Counted from the first letter of the stretch, positions 11,796 through 24,950 are shown. The stretch is 64,000 nucleotides of DNA from Amphirosellinia nigrospora (GCA_004123355.1 SCHM01000002.1:8157569-8221568); one strand, 5' to 3'. Program-made: numbers and translations. Notes: generated by a model from the letters alone, not told the origin.

Positions 11796-12090
11796 CTAAT
11801 AGCCGAAGCTTATGTTAGGGATGGATGAACCATGTCCAGGTAGCTGGAGTATGTTATCCACGATGTCTCGGGAATAGGGCCAGACAATCAGAGGAGGTGA
11901 AACCAGATTGGGCTGTCGCCGACGCGGGCATGACAACCTTCTCGTGTATATCTCCGTACAGGTCTCGGTCAATGGCATCTCTTTCCAAGTTTTCAGCAAG
12001 ATGAGGCGCCCATCCGCGACGAAGAGCTGCCAGTGTACCAGGTGTAGGATTAGGGGGTGTGTGTATGTTTCGAGGGATAATTCTAGCCAT
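11796..12090 (-). pseudogene. protein-like fragment, unrecognised
   Basis: Two overlapping minus-strand frames read like one protein. The first, from 12090, includes RNIHTPPNPTPGTLAALRRG, WAPHLAENLERDAIDRDLYG and DIHEKVVMPASATA, ending near SSDCLALFPRHRG. A second frame then continues with RDIVDNILQLPGHGSSIPN. Composition is much more protein-like than in neighbouring frames. I do not recognise the family. No partner exons were found in the flanking gene-poor DNA, so it is more likely a decayed remnant than a live gene. Confidence 0.3.
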
Positions 12091-15000
12091 TAGAGATATG
12101 GAATGAGTAGCCCAACTTGAGACTTTAAGTCCGAGTGCCCTAGTAAAATGATAGGTCGATGTGACTTGTTCCGTAGCCTATCTAAACCTTTGAACTTGAT
12201 GTAGAAGGACGAATAATCAGTCCAATCGTCAGGTCATGCCCCTTGGCCAGACCAGGAGAGAGAATCACAAGATGTGGAAGGATCAAAGCTAAGCGCTATT
12301 GTCAACATATACACTAGCTTATTGGGAGATACAGAAGGAACACTTAACAATCGACCATATTAATTCACCAGGCTAATGATGACTGTCGCTACTAATTGGT
12401 CTTCTCTAGACACATGACTTTGATGATAGGATAAAGCTGACGATCAAAAGTACTTGCCCGAGGGCTGAAGAATCAGGCCAGCTTGCGTCAAGCTCGGTTA
12501 GTAGGATTAAGCAATCAGAGGGAAACAGTGGCGGTTGAGACGGGCATCTAACCTGATACGTCTGAGCCATACACGTTTCCTACTTGCTGGCATCAAGGTG
12601 AGTCTCCTTAGGAGGTTAACTATGTGGTTTGAGGCGCGTTGCACTACTTTTCACCATAATGATGAGGGATATGGCACCAACACGCAAACAAAACGCCTAA
12701 TATACATCTCTGTTCGGTGAGTACAGAAAGCCGCAAAGAGACTCGATATCGGTGCAGCCCAGGGTAGACTTCAAGAGAACAAGGTTCCCATTCCGTCGGT
12801 TCCCGAAAATACATAACGACTGACTACTTCATTTCGTAAGACCTGCGCTTGTTGGTTCCGTTGGCGCGCGTAGATAGTCACCAACATGAACATGAAGTTT
12901 TCAACGAGGAGGATGACGATGCTTTCACACCATCTCCCGGTCACGTTACTTACCAGCTCCGGAATCTTGTTTCAACTCTCCTCGCATCGCTGCCCAATGG
13001 TAGTGAAAAAGACCCCTGCTCGCCTGAACAAACCCTGCACGCCCTAAGCTGGGCGGCTACAATTGGATTTTGACCCCAGCTAGTTGTCTTCCATTGAAGA
13101 TCATTCCGAGGTAAGGCCCAGTTTTCCTTTATTGAGAATGCCTCACTGGATATGAACTGGATAGGAGCTGTCACATTTCTTTTGATGGAATTCAAAAGAG
13201 ACGGGTGATCTCGATTTCAGCTTAAATAATCGCCTCTCTCAATAAAGCCCTCGGCGCGAGTGGTGAATTGTGGTCGGTGAGAATGCCACGTCACTAGCCA
13301 CATGAGACATAGCCACCCGTAGATCTCGCCCAGCCCAGGTTGCGGAACCTTTAGCAGGCCTTTAGTGCTGTGCTTATACGATCGTGGCGAAGTACAGCCT
13401 CGGTCCCTGGCCACATTCTCCCCTTTTCCATATACACATACGTATGTGTTGGCATCTTTCTGAGGTTTAATGACTAAGTAAACCCAACAGTCTGGGAACC
13501 TCGTGGGCTAATCTAAGACAAAACCCGGCAAATCGCAAGCCAACGCATTAGTGTACAGTAGTTCGGCTCCGATCATGCAACTTTCAGCTCATCAAGCTCT
13601 CACAATTGATGTCTTCTTCTCCACTGGCTGCACAAGTAAGGGGTGCTTCTGCAAAGAGCGAAACCTAGGTACCCGCTCGAATATAATACAGCCTTTATCT
13701 ACCTATCGATGATCTGCTTTTTGTGGCCTCGAACAAATTGTTGGTTCGATTGGTTCTGCTCTGTATAGGTGGAATAACGCTATATAATAGTCGGACCCCT
13801 AGAATCCTAAGACTGGGGAGCCTAGACTGGTTGGATGCTAAAGCAACATCGACATTAAGAGTCATCTCAGACTTGCGAAAGCTATTCGCACAAAGAAGAT
13901 GTAATTTGAACATGGGGTGGTTTAAACACAATGATAGGTAAGTACCTGACAAACCTATGAGCGACGGTCGGAGGATTAGTGTTAGTTGATGATCTATCTA
14001 GGTATCTACTGTAGGTAGTTCCTACTGTTAGGCCTAGCATACCCAGGCAGCCCCTAACAGGCGAATTCTCATTGGAACAAAATCCGAAGGCTGTAGCCAA
14101 TGGAAAAATTCAGATTCCCAGTTACCTAGTGCCCCCTGTCTCCTGGGCTTGTCTCGGTCCAGTGTGCTCGGCAATTAGACGATAGTAGCAGGTACCCTGT
14201 AGTCTCGAGACATGATCGCGGAGGAGACTCGACAAGCCTCAAAGAAATTACTGTAGTCTGGAGTACTACTTTCTGTACCTAACATAAATGCCACTGGAGA
14301 TTCTTAAGAGGCATTTTACACCTGCATAATGTAGGTAGGTAGTACTCGGCAAAATCTGACGCTACCTAGTACTACCTAACTGTACTACGAGTATCTGCCA
14401 AACCGAGGCTGTGTCTTGCCAGTTCATGCGTGGGTATCTGTCTACAGCCTAAGTATACGGACGTAACATGCTTGTGTTCTGACGCTGTTATGCTCAATTT
14501 ATAACATAATAGCAGAAAAAGGAAGCTAGCTAAGAGTTCAGCAATGTGACTCAGGTGCATTGGGTTTGTCCCCTAAATACCGGCTTCTAACTAGATCTGG
14601 GGTTGGCTAAGTCGTTGAACCAAATATATCTGCGCATTGGTGTACCATGGGAACTAAAAGAAGTGAGACATGCAGTACGCCACCACGATGTAGTGGAGTC
14701 GCCCGATGTGACCAAGACTTAGGTACATACGCGAACACGCAACATTCAGGTGTCTTTGAACTGTATCACACAGCTGTTACTGATGTTTGAATCTGTAGAA
14801 GAGATAGAAATATGGTATGTCTTCAGAGCAAGATACTAAGCTATGCGTACCTGTGTATTTAGCTAATATGGAGTCATTGTTTGCAACAGTACTTGCCACC
14901 TATTTCGATGCAAGGCAGATTCAAGCCTATCCGGGTCAACTGATAGCATAAGGCTTCCTTAAAATAATTCAATCAAAGGGACGCATTTGCACCACTAACC

Positions 15001-15225
15001 TGTGAGAGGTATGCAAAGATGACACATGCGTTTAAGCTTAATAGGGCATTTAAGAGCTAGGTACCTACTTGTCTCACTGCCACAATTCCTGTTGGTCCTT
15101 GCTTAGCTGATTTAGGCATTTGGTTGAAAGCCAGGTTCGGTTGAAGAGCGCTAGACGAGCGACCCGAACCGGGCAAAAATTCAGGGCCAGGATTTAGGTT
15201 AGGGGTTTTTGATGGTACTGCAAGG

Positions 15226-15252
15226 CACTGACTGCGCTGACTGCACTGACTG
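15226..15252. repeat. 9-bp tandem repeat, three units
   Basis: Three consecutive nonamers, CACTGACTG, CGCTGACTG and CACTGACTG, differing at one position. A small satellite-like repeat in non-coding DNA, with no apparent function. Confidence 0.8.
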
Positions 15253-17211
15253 TACCTCGGGTCCCGCAAATAGCCGTCCTATAGGCGTGTCAGCCACAGC
15301 TTGTAGGTATCTTCGCCCGACACTTGGGTAGCGCGCACTGAGGCTGCCTCTTATTCATCCTTTGCCTCACTGTTACTCAATCAATCCAGAGTTGTTTTTC
15401 TGCTGGATCTCCCCGCATCTTGTTCCGAGATAAGCTCACTCCGCTCTTCTCTTCGTGTAAAAGTTTGCGAGACATCCAAACTACGTAGCATGGGCTTGTG
15501 GTGTATGGATGGTAAACCGACAGGGTTGCCCACATGTGCCCGGCCTCCGGTGACCCTTGGTGTTGTTCTATCTACCAACCAGGAAATTCAATGAGGACGC
15601 CCACGACGGACCCAGAACCTGCCCTTGACGAATAGCGTCTTCCAGCACCCATTGCAACGTTCTCATAGGATGTCAGAATATGCACCATCCGCGTCCACTG
15701 TTCTAAGTACCAGCAGATTAGCCCAGCGTCTGTTGCTTGCGGCAGCGCATATTATCCTGATCAACCCTCATTCTCATTACCATCGACCAGCTGTAAGAGC
15801 ATCGAGCATCGTGGGTTGTACTGTTCATCTCGAGAGACACGGATGACTATCTGCCGGGTGTCGTTAGGGAATACTCCCAGTATCCCTTCAGCAGAGCAGC
15901 CTCGAGACGGCATAGGAAAATCGCCATGCCGAGAAAAGATGCATCGTTTTTCGGTCCCTTGTCTTTGCCTTGTGTGACTCAGTATACCTCACTCTCTTAG
16001 GCTACCCTGTCACTAGTTTGCGTGCTATACGCGGCACAGCGTGGTGTACATGAAGGCCTCTAGCTCGCTGATCGCCCCCATGCTACTTACCGTGCTCCGC
16101 AGAATTCGCCGTGGCCGCTGCCAACCAGACCGCATCGTTCGGCGATTCCTGAACGAAGCAAGATGGCCACCTCTTAGCCTTTGACAGGGGTCTCTACGCC
16201 ACGGCGACCCACGCGAATCCTCTGGTCTCTTAAGTATACCAACCAACAAGCAGATATTGTCGTTGCTCACCACTGCCCTCTGGCTGCATCAGTGTTACTG
16301 GTTAACCGAAAAGCGGTTCAAGTGATCCATGCTACTCGGTCAAGTATCTTATATACCCAGAGTCACCTCACTCTCGTGCATCCTCCGATGGTTCTCCGAT
16401 ACTACCTCTCCTTCGTTGTCTAGTTTCTGTACTGGTGTTTAGCCTTGCTATCATCATTTATTCTTCTTAATATTTTGCTAGCTGGTTCTATCAAACGGCA
16501 ATATCGTGGTTTTATTTACTAAGGTTTTACCGACTGAAATCTTCTCAGTCCCAAGATTCCCGATCCTTCGACCTCGGTGTACTAGATCTTTTTCTAGGTA
16601 ATGTGATGTATGTAAAGGCTGGCGCCAACGTTTAAACGCCCTCGCAACCCACCATCACACACCAGGCTTACATTCACTCCCACACTAGGATCTTCGCTTA
16701 TTTGATCACCACAAGGAACGGTCCCTTTCATCAATAACGAGACCGAATACTTCGCATCAAACCCAATTCATACCAATATCCTTCAACGGCTCTCCACTTA
16801 TTGGTTTCTCTACAAATCATAATTAAATCTTGCCGATTCATAACCAATCTTCCATTATTATACTCTTTTGGTTCTGGGAATTCTTTGTTGCCCAATTAAG
16901 AGTAGTTACTGCGAATTACTTGGCGAAGTTAACTGAATGAAACGGAGTGCTACAATCAAACAAGGGAAAGCAAAAATTTGAAGACTAGCCAGCTTGTTGC
17001 TGCGACTATCGGGGCAAAATCGCTTCGTAACAGAACTTGATAAGATTCTCCGTATCGCAGTAAGTACATCTCATGAAGTATAACTAAATAGCCTGCGTCG
17101 CTGATGAATCACATAAAGGCAAGTCACAGACGTACTATGAGAATATTATTCGACTCATAATATGATTGGAGGGTCGTATACCTGGTCAGTGTTGATAAAG
17201 GAAAAGGCAAC

Positions 17212-20200
17212 ATGGCTTCCAGTATCCCAGTTACCAACGTTCGCGGCGCCAGCGATAAGTCTAAGAGTAGACGAATAGGGGCATTGTTGGACCTTTCCCG
17301 GGGAGAGCCTCCCCTGACTGTGATGAGGCGAATTCCACAGAAAGAGTCCCAAAAGACTATACCTCCAGCTCCTATGGGCTCTCAAGCCCGCGCACAAATG
17401 AGCCGAATACCTCAAAATTTATCTACTCACAAGTTACCTACCCGCGCCGATGCTAAGGTTCCTCGCCCTCCGCTCGTCTACGAAACACAACCTTTGTCAA
17501 CTGATTTACACTCTGGAGCTCCTATAGGGAAGCCTTTAACAACACCCATGGCTACTGCATCTGTTGAGCTGCCTAAACCGCCAAGGAACGTGTTGCGTCG
17601 AAAACAATCAACTATGTTGAGACAGCCCTCAAATCAATCTCGTTCGGAACGTAGAACTGGCTCGTCCTCGTCTATTACTACTCCACAAGCACCACATAAT
17701 CCTATTAGCTCTCCTTTGGAAAGGAGGACGACGCATAGTCAGAATGAGGCGCGTACTACACAGCCTATTGAAACTCATCGGCCAACAGCACAGCCCGCTC
17801 AATTGTATCCAGAACTAGACCGCTACCGAGATATTCCAGTCCCCTCTTCCAGGGATCCACTTGGGAGAGATGTCCTTTACAGGCTCGCAACGGAAGATTT
17901 ACCGCCACCAACCCCCAATTCTCAGGGGCCAGCAGTCATAGTCAACTAAGTAGCTTCAGCGCGAGTCCTTCCACCAGGTTTTCGGGATCGCCTGGGCCTG
18001 GTCCATATAGCCGAGATACAACTCCTACATCAATATGCTCGCAATCTCCTGGTCTTGTTGTACCGATGCGTCTGCCCGCTCCTAGAGTAAGACAAGCAAG
18101 CCCAGCCGAGACGAGACCGCCCATAACCCGAAGGAGAACCAATAGCGTGTCGAATGAAGGGGGCTCCTTTAGTGCCGATCCTCAAGGGCTTGCTGCGGTG
18201 AGGGAAGCTTTGACTTCTTCATCGTCAAACTCGACGGTACGTACTGAAGAGAAAAAGACTAAAGTCGGCCGAGGACCCGCGCCGATACCCCCAAACCCAC
18301 CTCCGCGAAAATCATCTCAGAGATTCAAGAAAAATCAAAGCATTGACGAGGCTCAGTCATCCTCCAAAATTGCCCAGCCTCCTTCCGACCAGTAATGAGA
18401 TCTCCTTCTCCCGTCAAGCTCCCAAGATCCGCCCATAATAGGACTCCTAGTACTGCGCCGTCTCCTCAGCGCAGACCAACACCGCCATCCCGACCGAGTA
18501 GAGATGGAACGCCAGATCTGTATTCTCAACTCGGTGGCCCAATCCCAATCATACATAGTAACCTTTCCTCTACAAGCCTCACTGAAAGACGCCAAAGTGG
18601 GCAGCTACTGCCAAGTTCGCTTCCAAAAACAGTAACCCAAAGATCAAGTCAGGACCGAGCTGGATCAGCGCGGCCCTCCTTCAGTCGAGAAGCCACTCCA
18701 GCTCCACGAGCCGGCATTCTTCAAGACCCCTATCTCAACAAGAATGATACCGGAAAGACGACTAAGGCCCCAGGTCCAAGTGTGTCAGCATTTAGATCAA
18801 ATTCCCTCTTTTTGGGCGACGAGCGAAAGCGGGCCCCGAAGGAACGCAGACTGAGAAGAAAAAAGATAAGTTACCTAGGAAGGGTCCAGCAGCTGGGACA
18901 GGCCATGAAGGTTACGGTAGGGTAGGTGCGGTCAGGAGACGAAGCAGTACAGCTTCAATTTTGCAGCGTGGGCTTCCAGGTCACGTCTCATCATCTGAAA
19001 GCCTCGCAAGCACTCTGTCCACGGATCCATTCCTCCTAGAGCGTATGAGCCCAGTCATTATCGCTGGTGGAGAGGTGGTTGAAAATCGAAATAGTAGCTT
19101 TGGTTTATTCCGTACTGAAAGCAATCAGAGCGCTCTTTCGAGCCAGCCAAGCCCGGGCTTTCGAAATATCTCAACCGCCTCCCTCAGCGCCACGGAGGTT
19201 AACCGGCAGACCTTGTGGCCATCTCCATCTCTTTCTGGTGTGGTTCAGCTACGGCGCCCGTCGGATAATAGTGACTTGGAGCAGGCTACTACGAAGGCCA
19301 CCCTTGCAAATCGGAGGGCATCACAGGTGCTTCAAGCACAAGTTAATGCACCATTCAGCATCCCTAAGACGATTACTACTCGAGCCCCGTCTGTTGCAAG
19401 TATGGCTACGACTATCCACACCGATGATTCATCCCCAGACATTCAAATGGAGCCGAGCCACGTTCTTCCTCAGGACAACGCACCAAAAGATTCAGCGAAA
19501 AGATCCCAATCTCCTCGCAAATGGAACTTTTTTGGAAGAAGCCAGGCTAGCTTATCCTCCAAAAAACCAGCAGAGAGTGTACCCGCAATAATCCAGCCTT
19601 CTCAGAAGAAGCCACCAGCTTTCTACACAATGATAGACTCCCCTGACCGAGAGAATACAGATGACGCACAGGATATGACTACTATACTGCGTGAAGCGGG
19701 AGTATTTGACGTCTCAGACGAGCGATCTAGCTATGACATAAGGCCATCTGTCAGTAGCGGTATGAACCAAGCGAGCCAATCGCATCGTGGAAAAGGTATG
19801 ACGGGTATCGGTTCGAAGCTGAGCAACACAATACCTCATATATGGCAGCTAGATACGAGACAGGAAGGCCACCAAGCAGTACCAAAAGCTACTGAGGCAC
19901 CCACAAGTCGTCCCAGTAGGCTCCTCAAGTCGGCAGGATCCCAAAAGTCGTAGGTAGTCGTACAGAACAGACGTCTCCAAAAAGCTTTTCCCGACCATTT
20001 CATCGGCTCAGCATTCAACTACCCCAACTCAATTAGCTCAGCCAGATCAAGACTCGGTAGCGAAAGGCCCTAGTCCTCCTGACTCCGTGGCATCAACAAC
20101 CATACATGCCGATTCCCCGATGGTAACGCTAGCGAAAACAGAGTTGAGCCAAGATAGGACATCCCATGACAGTTCACTAACCCTCGAACGAGGTACTCAA

Positions 20201-21701
20201 GAATTCCTGGCATTTCCTCCTTGCGAGAACTCGGAGAGCGGGGAAGGTTCCGCGTCAAGTCGTTCTGATGCTCTAGGTTACGTTGTTCCCGTAGCACATC
20301 GGGCCCTCGGCACCATTTGGAGAAGACGAGGTCTGGGATGAATATAATGACCTTCTTGAGGATTCCCCTTCATCCCCAACATCTTCCTGTGGAGACCCAT
20401 TCCAACTAGAGAATTACCCCTCTAGGCTAGTCAAAAAGTCAGCGAAGCCTCTTGAATCACCAACCATCGCGACTAAACCGGTTCAAGATCTTCGGATCTC
20501 TGTCGCCACTACCTCCAGCCATCAGAGCGTTGAGATGACTGCACGCATCAATGCCGCTTTTCGATTTAACTCTGAACCACCAGTGACTCCCTTTTCTGTC
20601 TCTGAGTTTGTGTCAGGATACGGCGATCGCAATGGCAGTAAGGTTGTACCAGACCAAGAACCCAAGAAATCTTCCGAGGAAGATTCATCTTCTCATAGCA
20701 ATGAAACGGCCAAACCTCGCAGCAATAGAGGCTCACAGGATAGTAAGAGGACTTCAGGAAGCAGTGGGCTCAGCGAAGAGACGCCACTTTCACAAGTGAA
20801 TCTGCGTGTGGGCTCCATGACGGTCAGTAAATGGCTCACATTTGGCCATGTCTTGTTCAGCCCAGTTCGAGAAGATCTTGTCAACGAAGGCAGCTCCCTC
20901 AAACGTCAGTCAATACTCGTTATTGACGGGCTAGGCAACGACGATTGGTCTTTCTATGCTGCAGAAACATACCCTGCAGCTAATTTCTTCAATCTTTCCC
21001 CACGTGCACCAGTGTCAAAAGAACACCAGACCACGTCTTTTCCCCTTTCACCCCCAAACCACCACCAAATTCAGTTTACGTCCCATGCGGATAGGTTTCC
21101 ATTCGGTCCAGATAGTTTCACTGCCCTCGTCTTCCGTTTCCCGTCAGCTGCACCAGAGGCCCATTACCGCAACATCATATCGGAGGCTGAAAGGGTTCTG
21201 AAGCCAGGTGGCTTCATCGAATTTTCTATCCTCGATGTCGACTTAAATAACGTCGGTAACCGAACCAGACGTGCTGTCCGACATCTGAAAGAAAACATCA
21301 GCGCCCAGAATTCCGACTTCAATCTTAGCAGCACCGCAGATCTCATTCTGCGTTTGCTAGGGAAAAAAGGGTTCGTCGACATCAAAACATGTCGTGTAGG
21401 TGTGCCAGTTGCCAGCTCGATTACGAATGCTTCAAGAAAAGGCGGGAAGAAAGACGAGCGCAGTCTAGCGGAGATGATGAACGATAAAACTGAACTTGGC
21501 GACGAAAACATAACGAAAATGGTCTCAAAAGTCGGTCGTTGGTGGTATAACAGATGCTACGAGGTCCCTACAGGCATGGGCAAAAGTATTTGGCATGATC
21601 GAGCTCTGCTTGCTGAGTGCGAAGAATGGGGTACCAGCTTAAAGCTGACGGTATGCCACGCAAGAATACCTGAAGCTAGAGGGCGGATAGCGAGCATTTG
21701 A
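17212..21701 (+). CDS. large disordered protein with C-terminal SAM-methyltransferase-like domain, frameshifted
   Basis: The first about 1,100 codons are Ser/Pro/Arg-rich, low-complexity and basic, typical of a disordered scaffold region. Short motifs include PFGEDEVWDEYNDLL near 20313. The C-terminal about 300 residues look like a class I methyltransferase of the type-11 group: SILVIDGLGNDDWSFYAAET (motif I region), FPFGPDSFTALVFRF, and AERVLKPGGFIEFSILDVD (the LKPGG motif). The usual GxGxG is degenerate here (DGLGND), so catalysis is uncertain. It ends at 21701. Frame changes occur near 17943, 18385, 18865, 19945, 20025 and 20300. In each case the same style of sequence resumes at once in another frame and no credible intron is present, for example Q-L-S-S-F-S-A-S-P-S directly after the stop at 17949. 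I infer one gene with six indels. Conserved fungal proteins of this layout exist, but I cannot assign a function. Confidence 0.7.
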
Positions 21702-22978
21702 TTGATCATGCCTGAATGTGAAGCTTTTAGCGAAGCCTACCATTGCGGCCATTTACCCAAAACCTTAAAACACTATATCCCAATCTTTGCAGATACACTT
21801 CATCCGTTTCTTTGGAGCGGCGATCAAGTTTCAGTACTAAGACGGTTTCACAAGAATTTCTTACCAAGATTTCCAAGGGCGCAAGCCCGGCATATTACGC
21901 ATATACATACATCCATCGCAGGAGCTCACGGATATAACGTCGTATCATCAGTTCGCGGCATCAGACCTTGAGACGCTATTTTCTTTGGACTAGCCTCATG
22001 TGTCTTGAGTATCCCGTGTGGCATATACATGTACCAATTCTTTTACATGTGCACTGTACACATATATTTATACAAACGTGACTTCACGTATTATACTCGG
22101 AACGCATCCCCGCGGGGCGGAAACTCGTTTACCATAACTTACAAGGCGGCTGGCTAGACTTTATCGCACATTTTTCTATTTCTATTTCCGCACATTACTT
22201 CGCTTCATTGGACCCGCGCTTGGACGATGGACTTAATTCTTATGGGAAGGGGGGGAGGCTCTGGCAGCGGAATATTGATAATCCTTTTCTTATTGAAGAC
22301 GAGTTGGAGTGGGCTGGACTGAAACTCCCCACGATGATGAGTATGCTGGGGCATGGATGATTATGGTGCTTTGTTACGAAGACACGACGAGGCGTTGGTC
22401 AGCTAGCTGATGACAATGATGATAATAATGATGACGTTGAAGTTACTATTAATGGGAAGAAAGCTAGCAAGCATTGGAGTTCTGGGAATCGCCGAATTTC
22501 TTGTCATCACAGATGCGAGACAGATAGTTATACTTTGTCAAGAGATACCCCCGATTGCTTCGAATCATGAAGCAACGGGTCCATTCATTCAATCATTTTC
22601 ATTGTGCTTTGTGCATCTATCTGATTTTGTAGTTATTGCCATTCACGCCATTCTAACTGCTTATATTCTCACGGGCACCGGCCAGCTCAAAGCATAGTCG
22701 TTTGCAGATGGATAACTTGTAGATTTCCCCTCTATTGACTTTGGTTTTAATAAGGTACATATGCCTATTAACCTATGTATTTCTATGAGACCGTGACTCT
22801 TTTGAATTCCCAATTCAGGTCAAAGCCCGCTGCGTAACCCGACCCGGGAGGCTCCGGGCCCCTGAGTTAAAAGTGCCGCGTTATGACGCCGTTCTTCCCG
22901 ATCATTACCTCATCCGTGGTTTATGGATTTCATAGCCTTTTGGCGTTTATTAATTATATGGAAGAAGAAAAGACACTT
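21702..22978. other. intergenic between convergent genes
   Basis: Shared 3' flank of the methyltransferase-like gene (+) and the P450 gene (-). It contains a short GATGAT/AATGAT-rich stretch near 22410-22440. The open frames here are AT-rich and lack domains. No gene was seen. Confidence 0.5.
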
Positions 22979-24950
22979 TTACGCCCCTTTTCTCCGCCTG
23001 AACAACACCTCGGCGGTCTGACTCGGACTCTTTGTCATCATGAAGACGACGGGTTTTGGACGAGTCTCGCCATCGCGGAGTTTCATCTCGTAGTTTAAGA
23101 GTAGGTAGGATAGAATTAATTTTATCTCCTGCGCCGCAAAGAACGTCCAGGGCACGCGTGCTTGCCGAGCCCGAAGTTTTGGTTTGTGTCCCCGATGCTG
23201 GTGAATTGGTGGCCGGCCCTGTTGAGGTGTGCTGAAGCAGAAGAAGAGGAAGAGGAAAGGAGAGGGGGGTGAGATGGCGGTGGTGCGTTTGGGGGAGTTG
23301 ACGAAGGGGATGGTGATGAAGACCGCGTCGGGGCTGGTGATTGTTGCTGCCGTAGCTTCCAAAACCGTAAGCCATCAAAGACCTCAGGATCAGGATAATA
23401 CCGCTCGTCGAGCGAGATTCCCGCTAACGGAGTTAGGAGACTGGTTCCTGGTGGGAGATGTGTGCCATCTGACAAGCCAATTGGCTTCATGACTTTGCGA
23501 ATGAATGAGGCTGTGCATGACTTCGGTCAGCTTTGATCTTTTATGGTTTCTCTCATTTGGCCAAATGCATGGGGCTACAAAACAATAACATGAGATATTC
23601 ACTTACTAATGTTGCTAGATAGTCGTTGAGACTCTTTGATAAAGCTATCCATCTTCTTTAGCTTTAGTATACTATCCTTCCGCTCCCAAGCATCTTCTTC
23701 ATTTTCAAAAACCTCGATAGCTTCGTCGCGTAGGATCTCCTGCATGTCCTGATGTAGCGCAAGATCATATATGCAATCAGTAGTGAGGTTGCTCGTGGTG
23801 TGTATCGAGGATGCGCTGAGCAAAAGTTGCATCTTCGCTTGTATGAAATAATCGCGTTTCTCTTCATCTGGCAGAGCATCGGAGAGCCATTGAACAAAGT
23901 CGTCGGGTTTCTCAGAATCGGACATGTCCTTATTGGCAAGCCGTTCTTCTATCAGGGGCTCTAGCATAGCTTGTGCTTTGGCGAGATCTTTTCGGATCGT
24001 CTTTAGCTCCGTGACGAAATACTGCGCCACCGGGCGCATCCAAGGCGGGAAAAATTGCAGCTTCGTGACGGCGATGAAGGCTGTGACTGCAAAGTTCACA
24101 CTGACGGTCATCCATTCCTCCGATCGACTCAATACGGACCCTACAAATGCTCGCCCACTTAATCGGGAGACAGCTCGTACCATGAACGGCTGTATCTTGA
24201 ATGGTGTCCAATCTTTATTGATTAGCAGTGATATAGAAGATTAATCTTCGCTTGGTATCTTACCTTCACACTCAGGGAATTCGGTAGCTAGGATGAATTG
24301 AAGCTCCTCTTTGAGCGTCGACATTATCCGCTGCAGGTTATGCGTTGCTTTAGTTCTCAGAAGAAAGGTTAGGATGTCTGAGTGAGCATCTGCAGACAAA
24401 TGCGTGTACTCGCTCAACATGGCCTACTCAACCAAAACATTAGCCGAGGCCTTTAGGAGCGAGAGGATGATATATCCGCCCCAACTGACCTCGCTGACTG
24501 CTGTCTTGGCGCTTAGGGTGTCTTCTGGCAAACCCTTCAGTTCCCCAACGAGTGTCGGCGGTATTATTGCTCGTACACCTTCTGTGGATTTTATTTGATA
24601 TACATTGTTTCGAAACTTCAAACGACTGTCATTAGTTAAGTCCACATCCAGGAACCAGATACACCAACCTTGCGGTAGCTGTCTTTAATCAAGATATCAG
24701 CATTCAGCATCCACCTCACCCTTGACACTTTGTAAAATGGTGCCGATACACATGGTTTCCGTCTTGGTGAGTAAAAAGCCCACACACAGAGGAGAATGGC
24801 AACAATTGTGGCATAGTAAATAAGGTCGCCATTTCTCTGCACGTGATATGGTACGCTATTCGTTGCTGGAGTAATGTTCAAGTTCTGAGCTTGTATGACG
24901 TCCATGATCGGAATTGTTGGGGAATTATTCATAAAGCGAGGAGTAAGCAA
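22979..24950 (-). CDS. cytochrome P450, membrane-anchored, one frameshift
   Basis: Haem monooxygenase of the ER, with the FASIHTTS-type I-helix (here SASSIHTTSN) seen in fungal CYP68/CYP503-like enzymes of terpenoid pathways. N-terminal anchor: LIYYATIVAILLCVWAFYSP. Other marks are the K-helix ExxR in FIKESQRLS, TSIGDTNQNFG, and the haem loop FGLGKHACPGR with the ligand Cys. Introns: 24626-24668, 24424-24489, 24213-24263 and 23511-23606; each restores P450 sequence on joining. A one-base loss after CPGR (near 23148) breaks the frame. The other frame continues FFAAQEIKLILSYLLLNYEM to the stop at 22979. About 40 residues of Pro/Ser-rich sequence sit between FDGLRFWKLRQQQ and HQFTSIG, longer than usual. 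The start may instead be the in-frame ATG at 24903-24905. No terpene synthase lies in the window, so the substrate is unknown. Confidence 0.85.

Larger units (their letters stand above)
10056..17211. other. 7 kb gene-poor region
   Basis: No gene could be supported over this stretch. It is AT-leaning, has many stop codons in all frames, and is rich in TACCTA/TAGGTA words, especially at 13.9-14.4 kb. One protein-like fragment (11.8-12.1 kb, minus) and a 9-bp tandem repeat (15.2 kb) are listed separately. The last few hundred bases before 17212 should hold the promoter and leader of the methyltransferase-like gene. Decayed transposon DNA is plausible, but I could not identify a terminal repeat or a transposase. 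Confidence 0.45.

Noticed and set aside
2858-24950. Secondary-metabolite gene cluster (FAD monooxygenase, methyltransferase-like protein, P450)
   Set aside because: The genes are spread over 22 kb with formate dehydrogenase, metallothionein, a PEBP gene and 7 kb of empty DNA between them. No backbone synthase is present, and the methyltransferase-like protein is a scaffold-type fusion rather than a small-molecule enzyme.
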